From: Gonocerus acuteangulatus
Lineage: Eukaryota > Arthropoda > Insecta > Hemiptera > Coreidae
Length of the DNA stretch: 64,000 nucleotides
Direction: 5' to 3'
Assembly: GCA_946811695.1 (NCBI GenBank)
Contig: OX328125.1
Coordinates: forward strand, 110,728,467 to 110,792,466
Shown here: in pieces, positions 44,626-58,612 of the stretch
How the letters are laid out: every line of letters begins with the position of its first letter
Position numbering within the stretch: position 1 is the stretch's first letter
Translations under genes and position numbers: made by a program
Notes under the pieces: model-generated
Seen by the model: only the letters and a program-made list of their open reading frames with translations
Databases searched by the model: none
What the model was told of the DNA's origin: nothing

Positions 44626-45293
44626 TAATAATAACAATAATTGTGCTTATTTCAAATATGTTCTTCTGTCATCTTTCACTCTTTCCAAAGTGTCCACAAA
44701 TCCTTAATCAGAGCAAAAAGTATGTATACCTAATGTTGAAAGGATGAGACATCACCATATTCGCGTGAAATTAAATAATGTGTTCGGAATGGCTTCTTCA
44801 CACTAAAGCAAATGTATTGGTTTTGACTTAGAAATCAGAAAAAATAGACTTAAAGAATTTTTGTTTTTGAAACAACAGGGTACCATTTTAAAGCTTATTA
44901 AATAAGGCAACTTTTGAGGTGGAAGAAAACCGCTAAGTCTACAAATAGCTGATTTAGAAAATATTGAATGAGTTAAGAAAACCCTAATAACAATAGTTCA
45001 CATCTATATGGCTCTTAGTGTAGCTCCTAATTTACATGACAACATTACAATAATGGGTGTTTCTTATTGGAAATTTAATGTAGATTATAAAAATGTGGTC
45101 GTCATTTACTATACATAGACCAGAAATCCGGAAAACACTGTTTTTCATAAGAAAACCCAATAGTTTTGGAAATAGACAAAAGTTGGAATAGCTCTTCTAC
45201 ATGTTGAGATAGGACGCTCATTTCTGCGTCCCTGAACTACAAATAAGGTGCAGAATAAACCCTTAAAATTATGACATCTCAATGTGGGACACC

Positions 45294-45295
<2 letters not shown>
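44626..45295. other. No recognisable gene
   Basis: AT-rich sequence without an open frame of note. Near 45090-45290 the phrases CATAGACCAGAAATCCGGAA and GGGACACCCTGTATA resemble the end of a DNA transposon (ACCCTGTATA is common at such ends), but no partner end was found. Confidence 0.35.
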
Positions 45296-45340
<45 letters not shown>

Positions 45341-45645
45341 TAATCGAAGGAGAGAGAAAGAAATTAGAAACGTTAGTCCACAGTAAAGCCCCCTAACACA
45401 TGAATTCTGCTGGTTAACGAACTCTTACAATCTTTTGTAGTGGAATCATCAGTTTCGTGGCAAAAAAATCAAGGAAGTGACCAATATCCTGTTAACCAGC
45501 GATATGTATTTTTATATATTTATAAATTTTAACGAGGCTCAATTTGGTTTCTAGTAGGAAGGATGGATGAAGACTGGAAGTTATTTTTTTATGAGTGCAA
45601 CCTTAATAGGTACATTTCTTCAGTAAGTGCAATAAAGCACACTCA
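45296..45645 (-). mobile_element. Family B fragment, minus strand, diverged
   Basis: (TA)n at about 45298-45338, a CTGGTTAACGAACTCTTAC phrase, TATAAATTTTAACGAGG and TTTATGAGTGCAACC give the left half of family B, ending AAGTGCAATAAA where intact copies have AAGTGCTAAAA. Confidence 0.55.
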
Positions 45646-45689
45646 ACGTGTCAGACTGTTAAAGTTTGTTATTCATTGTTCCTAGATGT

Positions 45690-48105
45690 TAGACACAAAA
45701 ACCTTCCGTCTAATTTGAAAGGTCAAGTTCGTTAACCAGCAAAATCCGCCCACCGGAAGTTGGTTCGTTAACCAGCAGAATCCGTCCACCGGAAGATGGT
45801 TCGTTAACCAGCAGAATCCGTCCAGCGGAACATAGTTCGTTAACCAGCAGAATCCGTCCACCGGAAGATGGTTCGTTAACCAGCAGAATCCGCCCACCGG
45901 AAGATGGTTCGTTAACCAGCAGAATCCGCCCACCGGAACATGGTTTGTTAACCAGCAGAATCCGCCCACCGGAAGATGGTTCGTTAACCAGCAGAATCCG
46001 CCCACCGGAAGATGGTTCGTTAACCAGCAGAATCCGCCCACCGGAACATGGTTCGTTAACCAGCAGAATCCGTCCACCGGAAGATGGTTCATTAACCAGC
46101 AGAATCCGCCCACCGGAACATGGTTCGTTAACCAGCAGAATCCGCGCACCGGAACATGGTTCGTTAACCAGCAGAATCCGCGCACCGGAACATGGTTCGT
46201 TAACCAGCAGAATCCGCCCACCGGAACATGGTTCGTTAACCAGCAGAATCCGTCCACCGGAACATGGTTCGTTAACCAGCAGAATCCGCGCACCGGAACA
46301 TGGTTCGTTAACCAGCAGAATCCGCCCACCGGAAGATGGTTCGTTCACCAGCAGAATCCGTCCACCGGAAGATGGTTCGTTAACCAGCAGAATCCGCGCA
46401 CCGGAACATGGTTCGTTAACCAGCAGAATCCGTCCACCGGAACATGGTTCGTTAACCAGCAGAATCCGCGCACCGGAACATGGTTCGTTAACCAGCAGAA
46501 TCCGCCCACCGGAAGATGGTTCATTAACCAGCAGAATCCGCCCACCGGAACATGGTGCGTTAACCAGCAGAATCCGCGCACCGGAACATGGTTCGTTAAC
46601 CAGCAGAATCCGCGCACCGGAACATGGTTCGTTAACCAGCAGAATCCGCCCACCGGAACATGGTTCGTTAACCAGCAGAATCCGTCCACCGGAACATGGT
46701 TCGTTAACCAGCAGAATCCGCGCACCGGAACATGGTTCGTTAACCAGCAGAATCCGCCCACCGGAAGATGGTTCGTTCACCAGCAGAATCCGTCCACCGG
46801 AAGATGGTTCGTTAACCAGCAGAATCCGCGCACCGGAACATGGTTCGTTAACCAGCAGAATCCGTCCACCGGAACATGGTTCGTTAACCAGCAGAATCCG
46901 CGCACCGGAACATGGTTCGTTAACCAGCAGAATCCGCCCACCGGAAGATGGTTCGTTCACCAGCAGAATCCGTCCACCGGAAGATGGTTCATTAACCAGC
47001 AGAATCCGCGCACCGGAACATGGTTCATTAACCAGCAGAATCCGCCCACCGGAACATGGTTCGTTAACCAGCAGAATCCGCGCAGCGGAACATGGTTCGT
47101 TAACCAGCAGAATCCGCGCACCGTAACTTGGTTCGTTAACCAGCAGAATCCGCCCACCGGAACATGGTTCGTTAACCAGCAGAATCCGTCCACCGGAACA
47201 TGGTTCGTTAACCAGCAGAATCCGCGCACCGGAACATGGTTCGTTAACCAGCAGAATCCGCCCACCGGAAGATGGTTCGTTCACCAGCAGAATCCGTCCA
47301 CCGGAAGATGGTTCGTTAACCAGCAGAATCCGCGCACCGGAACATGGTTCGTTAACCAGCAGAATCCGTCCACCGGAACATGGTTCGTTAACCAGCAGAA
47401 TCCGCGCACCGGAACATGGTTCGTTAACCAGCAGAATCCGCCCACCGGAAGATGGTTCATTAACCAGCAGAATCCGCCCACCGGAACATGGTGCGTTAAC
47501 CAGCAGAATCCGCGCACCGGAACATGGTTCGTTAACCAGCAGAATCCGCGCACCGGAACATGGTTCGTTAACCAGCAGAATCCGCCCACCGGAACATGGT
47601 TCGTTAACCAGCAGAATCCGTCCACCGGAACATGGTTCGTTAACCAGCAGAATCCGCGCACCGGAACATGGTTCGTTAACCAGCAGAATCCGCCCACCGG
47701 AAGATGGTTCGTTCACCAGCAGAATCCGTCCACCGGAAGATGGTTCGTTAACCAGCAGAATCCGCGCACCGGAACATGGTTCGTTAACCAGCAGAATCCG
47801 TCCACCGGAACATGGTTCGTTAACCAGCAGAATCCGCGCACCGGAACATGGTTCGTTAACCAGCAGAATCCGCCCACCGGAAGATGGTTCGTTCACCAGC
47901 AGAATCCGCCCACCGGAACATGGTTCGTTAACCAGCAGAATCCGCCCACCGGAACATGGTTCGTTAACCAGCAGAATCCGCCCACCGGAACATGGTTCGT
48001 TAACCAGCAGAATCCGCCCACCGGAACATGGTTCGTTAACCAGCAGAACCCGCTCACCGGAACATGGTTCGTTAACCAGCAGAATCCGCCCACTGGAACA
48101 TGGTT
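45690..48105. repeat. Satellite, 36-bp unit, about 66 copies, derived from family A
   Basis: The unit is GTTCGTTAACCAGCAGAATC followed by CG(C/T/G)CCACCGGAACATG. The array opens with AAACCTTCCGTCTAATTTGA AAGGTCAA, which is the family A sequence just upstream of the same GTTCGTTAACCAGCAAAATC phrase, so the satellite grew from inside a Helentron-like element. Variant blocks (CGCGCACC, CGTCCACC, GAAGATG, CATTAACC) recur in order every 324 and about 936 bp. Period 36 keeps all frames open: 815 codons on minus, 393 on plus. These read a 12-residue phrase such as GGRILLVNEPCS and are very likely not genes. Confidence 0.95.
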
Positions 48106-48118
48106 CCAGTGGGCGGAT
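48084..48118. repeat. Perfect 16-bp inverted repeat, 3-nt loop, at array end
   Basis: ATCCGCCCACTGGAAC, then ATG, then GTTCCAGTGGGCGGAT. The last 36-bp unit turns back on itself for 16 bp before the next array starts. Such a fold-back suggests template switching or break repair at the array edge. Confidence 0.95.
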
Positions 48119-48455
48119 AGCAATAACTGCTACTATTCCTGTTTTTATAACCACCAATAACTGCTACTATTCCTTTTTTTATAACCACCAATAACTGCTA
48201 CTATTCCTTTTTTTATAACCACCAATAACTGCTACTATTCTTTTTTTTATAACCACCAATAACTGCTACTATTCCTTTTTTTATAACCACCAATAACTGC
48301 TACTATTCCTTTTTTTATAACCACCAATAACTGCTACTATTCCTATTTTTATAACCACCAATAACTGCTACTATTCCTTTTTTTATAGCCACCAATAACT
48401 GCTACTATTCCTTTTTTTATAACCACCAATAACTGCTACTATTCCTTTTTTTATT
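48119..48455. repeat. Minisatellite, 34-bp unit, about 10 copies
   Basis: Unit CAATAACTGCTACTATTCC followed by a T-run and ATAACCAC. Copies differ mainly in the T-run (one G, one A substitution). It directly joins the fold-back of the 36-bp satellite. Confidence 0.95.
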
Positions 48456-48811
48456 TTGAACAAACTTGACACACAGGGAGATCTTGATCCGGGGAGCGTC
48501 ATACGCTAGGTCAAAAACGTCTACCAGCTGTCTATCTGTATTTTTGTTCCTTATACAAATCCAAACCGTTTGACTGATTTTGACTAAACTGGGCGTACAG
48601 CTTGGTCTTGATGCGGGGAGTGTCATACGCTAGGTCAAAAACGTCAAGGACTAATAGTTCAGAAGTCACGGGTTCAAAACTGTGAATCCGAAAATTTAAA
48701 GATTTGCGTTATTAGATTTTAATATTACTTATTTGGGTTCTAATTTTTTTTTTTTTTTTTTTTTCTAGATGCAAAAGGTAGGTGTAGCCTGGCACGCCGG
48801 GTAACAACTAG
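48456..48811 (+). mobile_element. Helitron fragment, 3' end intact
   Basis: Two phrases GTCATACGCTAGGTCAAAAA (about 48498 and 48621), ATTTTTGTTCCTTATACAAATC and TGACTGATTTTGACTAAACT match the Helitron interiors at 33468 and 38199. The end GGCACGCCGGGTAACAACTAG before T is a Helitron 3' end. An unrelated insert lies at about 48640-48770. Confidence 0.75.
48640..48770 (+). mobile_element. Possible tRNA-like SINE fragment inside a Helitron
   Basis: AAGGACTAATAGTTCAGAAG and ACGGGTTCAAAACTG resemble the anticodon arm and box B of the SINE at 40797 (GACTAATGAACTGGAGG, GGTTCAAAACC). A T-run closes it at about 48749-48765. Too short and diverged for certainty. Confidence 0.4.
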
Positions 48812-48892
48812 TTCCTAAATAAATGTCTATTATATCATTAAAAATTCATATTCTTTTAGATTTGTTAGACCACTATTACGCTGTTGTATGCT

Positions 48893-50541
48893 AAGGATGC
48901 TTGAAAACATGCTTCAGCGTATATGCTAAGGGTGTTCGAAAACATGCATAAGCGTATATGCTAAGGATGCTTGAAAACATGCATCAGCGTATACACTAAG
49001 AATGCTTGAAAACATGCATCAGCGTATATGCTAAGGATGCTTGAAAACATGCATCAGCGTATAGGCTAAGGATGCTTGAAAACATGCATCAGCGTATATG
49101 CTAAGGGTGTTCGAAAACATGCATAAGCGTATATGCTAAGGATGCTTGAAAACATGCATCAGCGTATATGCTAAGGGTGTTCGAAAACATGCATAAGCGT
49201 ATATGCTAAGGATGCTTGAAAACATGCATCAGCGTATACACTAAGAATGCTTGAAAACATGCATCAGCGTATATGCTAAGGATGCTTGAAAACATGCATC
49301 AGCGTATATGCTAAGGATGCTTGAAAACATGCATCAGCGTATATGCTAAGGATGCTTGAAAACATGCATCAGCGTATATGCTAAGGATGCTTGAAAACAT
49401 GCATCAGCGTATATGCTAAGGATGCTTGAAAACATGCATCAGCGTATATGCTAAGGATGCTTGAAAACATGCATCAGCGTATACACTAAGAATGCTTGAA
49501 AACATGCATCAGCGTATATGCTAAGGATGCTTGAAAACATGCATCAGCGTATATGCTAAGGATGCTTGAAAACATGCATCAGCGTATATGCTAAGGGTGT
49601 TCGAAAACATGCATAAGCGTATATGCTAAGGATGCTTGAAAACATGCATCAGCGTATATGCTAAGGATGGTTGAAAACATGCTTCAGCGTATATGCTAAG
49701 GATGCTTGAAAACATGCTTCAGCGTATATGCTAAGGATGCTTGAAAACATGCATCAGCGTATATGCTAAGGGTGTTCGAAAACATGCATAAGCGTATATG
49801 CTAAGGATGCTTGAAAACATGCTTCAGCGTATATGCTAAGGATGCTTGAAAACATGCATCAGCGTATATGCTAAGGGTGTTCGAAAACATGCATCAGCGT
49901 ATATGCTAATGATGCTTGAAAACATGCATCAGCGTATATGCTAAGGGTGTTCGAAAACATGCATAAGCGTATATGCTAAGGATGCTTGAAAACATGCATC
50001 AGCGTATATGCTAAGGATGCTTGAAAACATGCATCAGCGTATACACTAAGGATGCTTGAAAACATGCATCTGCGTATATGCTAAGGATGCTTGAAAACAT
50101 GCATCAGCGTATATGCTAAGGGTGTTCGAAAACATGCATAAGCGTATATGCTAAGGATGCTTGAAAACATGCATCAGCGTATATGCTAAGGATGCTTGAA
50201 AACATGCATCAGCGTATATGCTAAGGATGCTTGAAAACATGCATCAGCGTATATGCTAAGGGTGTTCGAAAACATGCATAAGCGTATATGCTAAGGATGC
50301 TTGAAAACATGCATCAGCGTATATGCTAAGGATGCATGAAAACATGCATCAGCGTATATGCTAAGGATGCTTGAAAACATGCATCAGCGTATATGCTAAG
50401 GGTGTTCGAAAACATGCATAAGCGTATATGCTAAGGATGCTTGAAAACATGCATCAGCGTATATGCTAAGGATGCTTGAAAACATGCATCAGCGTATGCA
50501 CTAAGGATGCTTGAAAACATGCATCAGCGTATATGCTAAGG
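48893..50541. repeat. Satellite, 35-bp unit, about 47 copies
   Basis: Main unit GGATGCTTGAAAACATGCAT followed by CAGCGTATATGCTAA. A second form, GGGTGTTCGAAAACATGCAT then AAGCGTATATGCTAA, recurs at irregular spacing (three to seven units), and an ATACACTAAG form is rarer. The AGCGTATATGCT part is nearly self-complementary. No protein reading, as 35 is not a multiple of three. Confidence 0.95.
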
Positions 50542-51145
50542 TGTTGTTTTGCACCTTTCCCCTATGCGCAGTACCTGGTGTTCCAAGGTATGTCCAGGAA
50601 ACACATATATACCTTCTTATCTTTCTATGAGGTACATTATAGCAAAATTTCAAGGTGCTTCATGAAAAGTGCGTTGCTGGCTCTCGGGCTACTAGTGGAA
50701 TGTTCTCCTTCTCACCCTTCAAGTTCCTTCAAGTTGAGGCTGAATTTATGTTTTAAGTATATTCCCCTGAAGAGGAGCCAAAATGGTCCGAAACATGTAG
50801 GGAAGAGAAATAAAAAGTGTGAAAGTGTGTGGCGTAGTTTTATTGACCTTCCGCCTTATTCGGTAAGTCTATACATTTTAGCAAAGGGTCATTTAATGAT
50901 TAATTTTGAAAAATTTATTTACATGTTTGCTTTGTATGTACTTTGTATTTTTGTTTCTACGATAGTTTAAAAGTTTGAATATTCGAGGTGTACTTCGGAA
51001 GAGAGGTTTCACGCCTTAAACGTGCGATTGCACGGATATAAAAAAAATACGCATAAATTATTTTCACGTGTTTTATAAATATAGAAATTTCATAAAAATT
51101 GGCTGCGGACACTCAGGGTATGTGATCTTATTTAAGGTTTTAATC
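50542..51145. other. Unassigned region containing a hammerhead-like motif
   Basis: A 145-codon plus-strand frame (50533-50970) starts in the satellite and shows no known domain, so I doubt it is a gene. The CCTGAAGAGG..GGTCCGAAACATG block inside it is described separately. The right part is AT-rich up to the family A element. Confidence 0.4.
50762..50804 (+). ncRNA. Hammerhead-ribozyme-like motif, best match
   Basis: TTCCC (50762-50766, helix I), CTGAAGA (50767-50773), helix II GGA-g-CC / GGTCC around AAAAT with one bulged G, GAA (50790-50792), self-complementary ACATGT (50793-50798), A at the cleavage position (50799, GTA triplet), then GGGAA (50800-50804), a perfect partner of TTCCC. All invariant core bases are present and helix II follows the core directly. 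Helix III would form only between two RNA copies, as in known short-helix-III hammerheads of retroelements. Confidence 0.5.
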
Positions 51146-53100
<1,955 letters not shown>

Positions 53101-53505
53101 TATAAGGGACTGCAGCGCCCTCCCCTTATAGCGCAAAGTAATGACAATATTCCAAGTGGTATTAACTAGACAATAAATGTAATTAAACACCACCAACCAC
53201 ACATTTATATCTCACTCCATTCCAGACATATGCCCTTCTAATGGTTCTTTAGAAAAAAACGTGCTTTTTGTACTACAATTTCAATCTTCTCTGCTTGTAC
53301 ACATTTCTTGAAACGTTTTAAAATCAGCATTAAATGTGTTTTTTTTTTTTTTTTTTTTAATAACCATCACTCATGACGTGATATATTCATTTATTCATAA
53401 TTATTTTACATAGGATCCTTCCTATGGATTGTACATGGGGCTATTGTTCTTATGCATGTTGTCATATTATGCATAGAACCTATATTGTAAATACAAACTG
53501 TTGCG
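53101..53505. other. No recognisable gene
   Basis: Unassigned; contains a T-run at 53339-53358. AAATGTG just before this run recurs after the poly(A) at 54100, a possible target duplication of the retroposon at 53339-54099. Confidence 0.4.
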
Positions 53506-54099
53506 ATTATATCGTCGATACAAAAGCAAACTAACGAATATGAAAATCACCACTTTTCAGAGTGGAAAAGTATTTATTCATAACTTTTTTTTTGGACAGC
53601 CAAATATTCGGCAGATTTCACCTTTTGATAGTGGAATACTTTCCCTTTAATAGAGTGAAGTCAGATTGAAGAATTTGCCGTAAATAAGTCCAGCAGAAAT
53701 TATTAAAGATGGACAATGAAAGATGCATTCTTTCATATTCGTTAGTTTGCTTTTGTATCGACGATATATAGTCGTATTGTACATAGGAACTATTTTTCTT
53801 CGTTTCCTTTGTAATTATAAGTTTTTCTTAAAAATGTATTGTTTTTTACTAGTTAATTTTACTTTTAGCTGTATGTTATTCACAAACTTAATTCTATAAT
53901 TAGATTGATACACACAATAATGCAATTGGATTTATAATTATGTAATATGTTAACTATTAAGGATTAATAATTATTATATAAGATTATAATTATGTATTTG
54001 AATCATTGTTATGTATTTCTATTTTATATGTGTACCTGGGCGAAACGCTGTCAATGCGGGGTGCTCATAAATAAATTATAAAAAAAAAAAAAAAAAAAA
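53339..54099 (+). mobile_element. Retroposon with poly(A), carrying a MITE
   Basis: The 3' end GGGCGAAACGCTGTCAATGC, GGGGTGCTCATAAATAAA and an A-run at about 54080-54099 match the tail at 41700-41940. AAATGTG may flank it on both sides. A MITE is inserted at 53510-53766. No coding frame remains, so this is a truncated LINE or a SINE-like copy. Confidence 0.45.
53510..53766. mobile_element. MITE, TIR TATCGTCGATAC, copy 2
   Basis: TATCGTCGATACAAAAGC at left and GCTTTTGTATCGACGATA at right are exact complements; the match runs about 37 bp with AAACTAACGAATATGAAA. Flanked by TA on each side. Its better-preserved ends suggest it is younger than the copy at 4835. Confidence 0.85.
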
Positions 54100-54960
54100 T
54101 GTGCTTTTAGGCTAATGCACATCCAATGTTCAGAAGTATCTCATTCAAACTACACTGTTAATTTAATCCGAAGAAATGAATAGAAACTTCTGGTTAGCGA
54201 CACAAATCACTACATTACCACAAAAATCCTGCAGACTGCCGAATCTCATAAAATTCGTAAAATTTAATCAGCTTTCTTAGAGTATACTCAGAACTGCTGT
54301 TGCCTATACGTTTCACACCGCTGATCTCATCATGGTTAGCTCTCATTTCCACAAATGATTTGTGAATTCTTGTGATCATGTGGTTTATGTCCCAAGTGAG
54401 TACTTAGTACACTTGGGACTTGATCCAACCGCACCCAAGTGTTGGAATAATGTCATTACCTTGCGATACACTCAGTTCACGCCCATGTGTTTACACGCTA
54501 TATTGGAATTTTTTTTCATCCACATCATAAACAATTCCTCACTCACAGCCAAAATCACTGAGCTATGTTTGACAAGATGTTGAATGTCGCTAGAGTTTTC
54601 CGTGTATTCAGCTTCCAATATTAGAATCTTGGTGACATATTGGATCATATACTGCCCAGTAGAATTACCTAAAACTGGATTATCATATCTCGGTGTTTAG
54701 AATCCAATCAGGAGTCGATGCGTGGGAGAACAGGTCCTGAGAATCGATGCCAAGGTTCAGGAATTCGGGTTTTACTCCGACAAGTTAATATCGGTCCTTA
54801 TTGTAAAAACAAATAAACTAGGTGTATACATTTTTACAGTTTTATTGTAGTGTTAACGATGTTTTATGTGTCACTCAGATTTTTTCCAAGTCTTATCAGA
54901 ATTTGAATGTTTAATTTCAACAATATCAGGGCTGATATTAAGTTAGATGAAGAATATCAA
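54100..54960. other. No recognisable gene
   Basis: Contains an imperfect hairpin CCCAAGTGAGTAC/GTACACTTGGG (about 54392-54418). A 73-codon frame at 54362 is unrecognised. No repeat shared elsewhere. Confidence 0.4.
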
Positions 54961-57900
54961 GAAGATGACTTCTTTACAGGTAATTTAATAAACAAGGGAA
55001 ATAACAAATAACTTAACTTCTTTACAGGTAATTTAATAAACAAGGGAAATAACAAATAACTTAACTTCTTTACAGGTAATTTAATAAACAAGGGAAATAA
55101 CAAATAACTTAACTTCTTTACAGGTAATTTAATAAACAAGGGAAATAACAAATAACTTAACTTCTTTACAGGTAATTTAATAAACAAGGGAAACAACAAA
55201 TAACTTAACTTCTTTACAGGTAATTTAATAAACAAGGGAAATAACAAATAACTTAACTTCTTTACAGGTAATTTAATAAACAAGGGAAATAACAAATAAC
55301 TTAACTTCTTTACAGGTAATTTAATAAACAAGGGAAATAACAAATAACTTAACTTCTTTACAGGTAATTTAATAAACAAGGGAAATAACAAATAACTTAA
55401 CTTCTTTACAGGTAATTTAATAAACAAGGGAAATAAGAAATAACTTAACTTCTATACAGGTAATTTAATAAACAAGGGAAATAACAAATAACTTAACTTC
55501 GTTACAGGTAATTTAATAAACAAGGGAAATAACAAATAACTTAACTTCTTTACAGGTAATTTAATAAACAAGGGAAATAACAAATAACTTAACTTCTTTA
55601 CAGGTAATTTAATAAACAAGGGAAATAACAAATAACTTAACTTCTTTACAGGTAATTTAATAAACAAGGGAAATAACAAATAACTTAACTTCTTTACAGG
55701 TAATTTAATAAACAAGGGAAATAACAAATAACTTAACTTCTTTACAGGTAATTTAATAAACAAGGGAAATAACAAATAACTTAACTTCTATACAGGTAAT
55801 TTAATAAACAAGGGAAATAACAAATAACTTAACTTCTTTACAGGTAATTTAATAAACAAGGGAAATAACAAATAACTTAACTTCTTTACAGGTAATTTAA
55901 TAAACAAGGGAAATAACAAATAACTTAACTTCTTTACAGGTAATTTAATAAACAAGGGAAATAACAAATAACTTAACTTCTTTACAGGTAATTTAATAAA
56001 CAAGGGAAATAACAAATAACTTAACTTCTTTACAGGTAATTTAATAAACAAGGGAAATAACAAATAACTTAACTTCTTTACAGGTAATTTAATAAACAAG
56101 GGAAATAACAAATAACTTAACTTCTTTACAGGTAATTTAATAAACAAGGGAAATAACAAATAACTTAACTTCTTTACAGGTAATTTAATAAACAAGGGAA
56201 ATAACAAATAACTTAACTTCTTTACAGGTAATTTAATAAACAAGGGAAATAACAAATAACTTAACTTCTTTACAGGTAATTTAATAAACAAGGGAAATAA
56301 CAAATAACTTAACTTCTTTACAGGTAATTTAATAAACAAGGGAAATAACAAATAACTTAACTTCTATACAGGTAATTTAATAAACAAGGGAAATAACAAA
56401 TAACTTAACTTCTTTACAGGTAATTTAATAAACAAGGGAAATAACAAATAACTTAACTTCTTTACAGGTAATTTAATAAACAAGGGAAATAACAAATAAC
56501 TTAACTTCTTTACAGGTAATTTAATAAACAAGGGAAATAACAAATAACTTAACTTCTTTACAGGTAATTTAATAAACAAGGGAAATAACAAATAACTTAA
56601 CTTCTTTACAGGTAATTTAATAAACAAGGGAAATAACAAATAACTTAACTTCTTTACAGGTAATTTAATAAACAAGGGAAATAACAAATAACTTAACTTC
56701 TATACAGGTAATTTAATAAACAAGGGAAATAACAAATAACTTAACTTCTTTACAGGTAATTTAATAAACAAGGGAAATAACAAATAACTTAACTTCTTTA
56801 CAGGTAATTTAATAAACAAGGGAAATAACAAATAACTTAACTTCTTTACAGGTAATTTAATAAACAAGGGAAATAACAAATAACTTAACTTCTTTACAGG
56901 TAATTTAATAAACAAGGGAAATAACAAATAACTTAACTTCTATACAGGTAATTTAATAAACAAGGGAAATAACAAATAACTTAACTTCTTTACAGGTAAT
57001 TTAATAAACAAGGGAAATAACAAATAACTTAACTTCTTTACAGGTAATTTAATAAACAAGGGAAATAACAAATAACTTAACTTCTTTACAGGTAATTTAA
57101 TAAACAAGGGAAATAACAAATAACTTAACTTCTTTACAGGTAATTTAATAAACAAGGGAAATAACAAATAACTTAACTTCTTTACAGGTAATTTAATAAA
57201 CAAGGGAAATAACAAATAACTTAACTTCTTTACAGGTAATTTAATAAACAAGGGAAATAACAAATAACTTAACTTCTTTACAGGTAATTTAATAAACAAG
57301 GGAAATAACAAATAACTTAACTTCTTTACAGGTAATTTAATAAACAAGGGAAATAACAAATAACTTAACTTCTTTACAGGTAATTTAATAAACAAGGGAA
57401 ATAACAAATAACTTAACTTCTATACAGGTAATTTAATAAACAAGGGAAATAACAAATAACTTAACTTCTTTACAGGTAATTTAATAAACAAGGGAAATAA
57501 CAAATAACTTAACTTCTTTACAGGTAATTTAATAAACAAGGGAAATAACAAATAACTTAACTTCTTTACAGGTAATTTAATAAACAAGGGAAATAACAAA
57601 TAACTTAACTTCTATACAGGTAATTTAATAAACAAGGGAAATAACAAATAACTTAACTTCTTTACAGGTAATTTAATAAACAAGGGAAATAACAAATAAC
57701 TTAACTTCTTTACAGGTAATTTAATAAACAAGGGAAATAACAAATAACTTAACTTCTTTACAGGTAATTTAATAAACAAGGGAAATAACAAATAACTTAA
57801 CTTCTTTACAGGTAATTTAATAAACAAGGGAAATAACAAATAACTTAACTTCTTTACAGGTAATTTAATAAACAAGGGAAATAACAAATAACTTAACTTC

Positions 57901-58612
57901 TTTACAGGTAATTTAATAAACAAGGGAAATAACAAATAACTTAACTTCTATACAGGTAATTTAATAAACAAGGGAAATAACAAATAACTTAACTTCTTTA
58001 CAGGTAATTTAATAAACAAGGGAAATAACAAATAACTTAACTTCTTTACAGGTAATTTAATAAACAAGGGAAATAACAAATAACTTAACTTCTTTACAGG
58101 TAATTTAATAAACAAGGGAAATAACAAATAACTTAACTTCTTTACAGGTAATTTAATAAACAAGGGAAATAACAAATAACTTAACTTCTATACAGGTAAT
58201 TTAATAAACAAGGGAAATAACAAATAACTTAACTTCTTTACAGGTAATTTAATAAACAAGGGAAATAACAAATAACTTAACTTCTTTACAGGTAATTTAA
58301 TAAACAAGGGAAATAACAAATAACTTAACTTCTTTACAGGTAATTTAATAAACAAGGGAAACAACAAATAACTTAACTTCTTTACAGGTAATTTAATAAA
58401 CAAGGGAAATAACAAATAACTTAACTTCTTTACAGGTAATTTAATAAACAAGGGAAATAACAAATAACTTAACTTCTTTACAGGTAATTTAATAAACAAG
58501 GGAAATAACAAATAACTTAACTTCTTTACAGGTAATTTAATAAACAAGGGAAATAACAAATAACTTAACTTCTTTACAGGTAATTTAATAAACAAGGGAA
58601 ACAACAAATAAA
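54961..58612. repeat. Satellite, 48-bp unit, about 76 copies
   Basis: Unit CTTCTTTACAGGTAATTTAA followed by TAAACAAGGGAAATAACAAATAACTTAA. Units are nearly identical. A T-to-A change (CTTCTATACAGG) marks units at 55453, 55789, 56365, 56701, 56941, 57421, 57613, 57949 and 58189, spaced 7, 12, 7, 5, 10, 4, 7 and 5 units. That fits a higher-order repeat near 12 units (576 bp). The minus-strand frames reading KLSYLLFPLFIKLPVK are a by-product of a 48-bp period; each is ended by the T-to-A change. Confidence 0.97.

Noticed and set aside
45300..45338. TA-rich regulatory site or promoter
   Set aside because: TA runs occur at the same position in most family A and B copies, so they are part of the elements.
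50533..50970. 145-codon host gene candidate
   Set aside because: It starts inside the 35-bp satellite, has no domain, and overlaps the hammerhead-like motif; no promoter or splice evidence.
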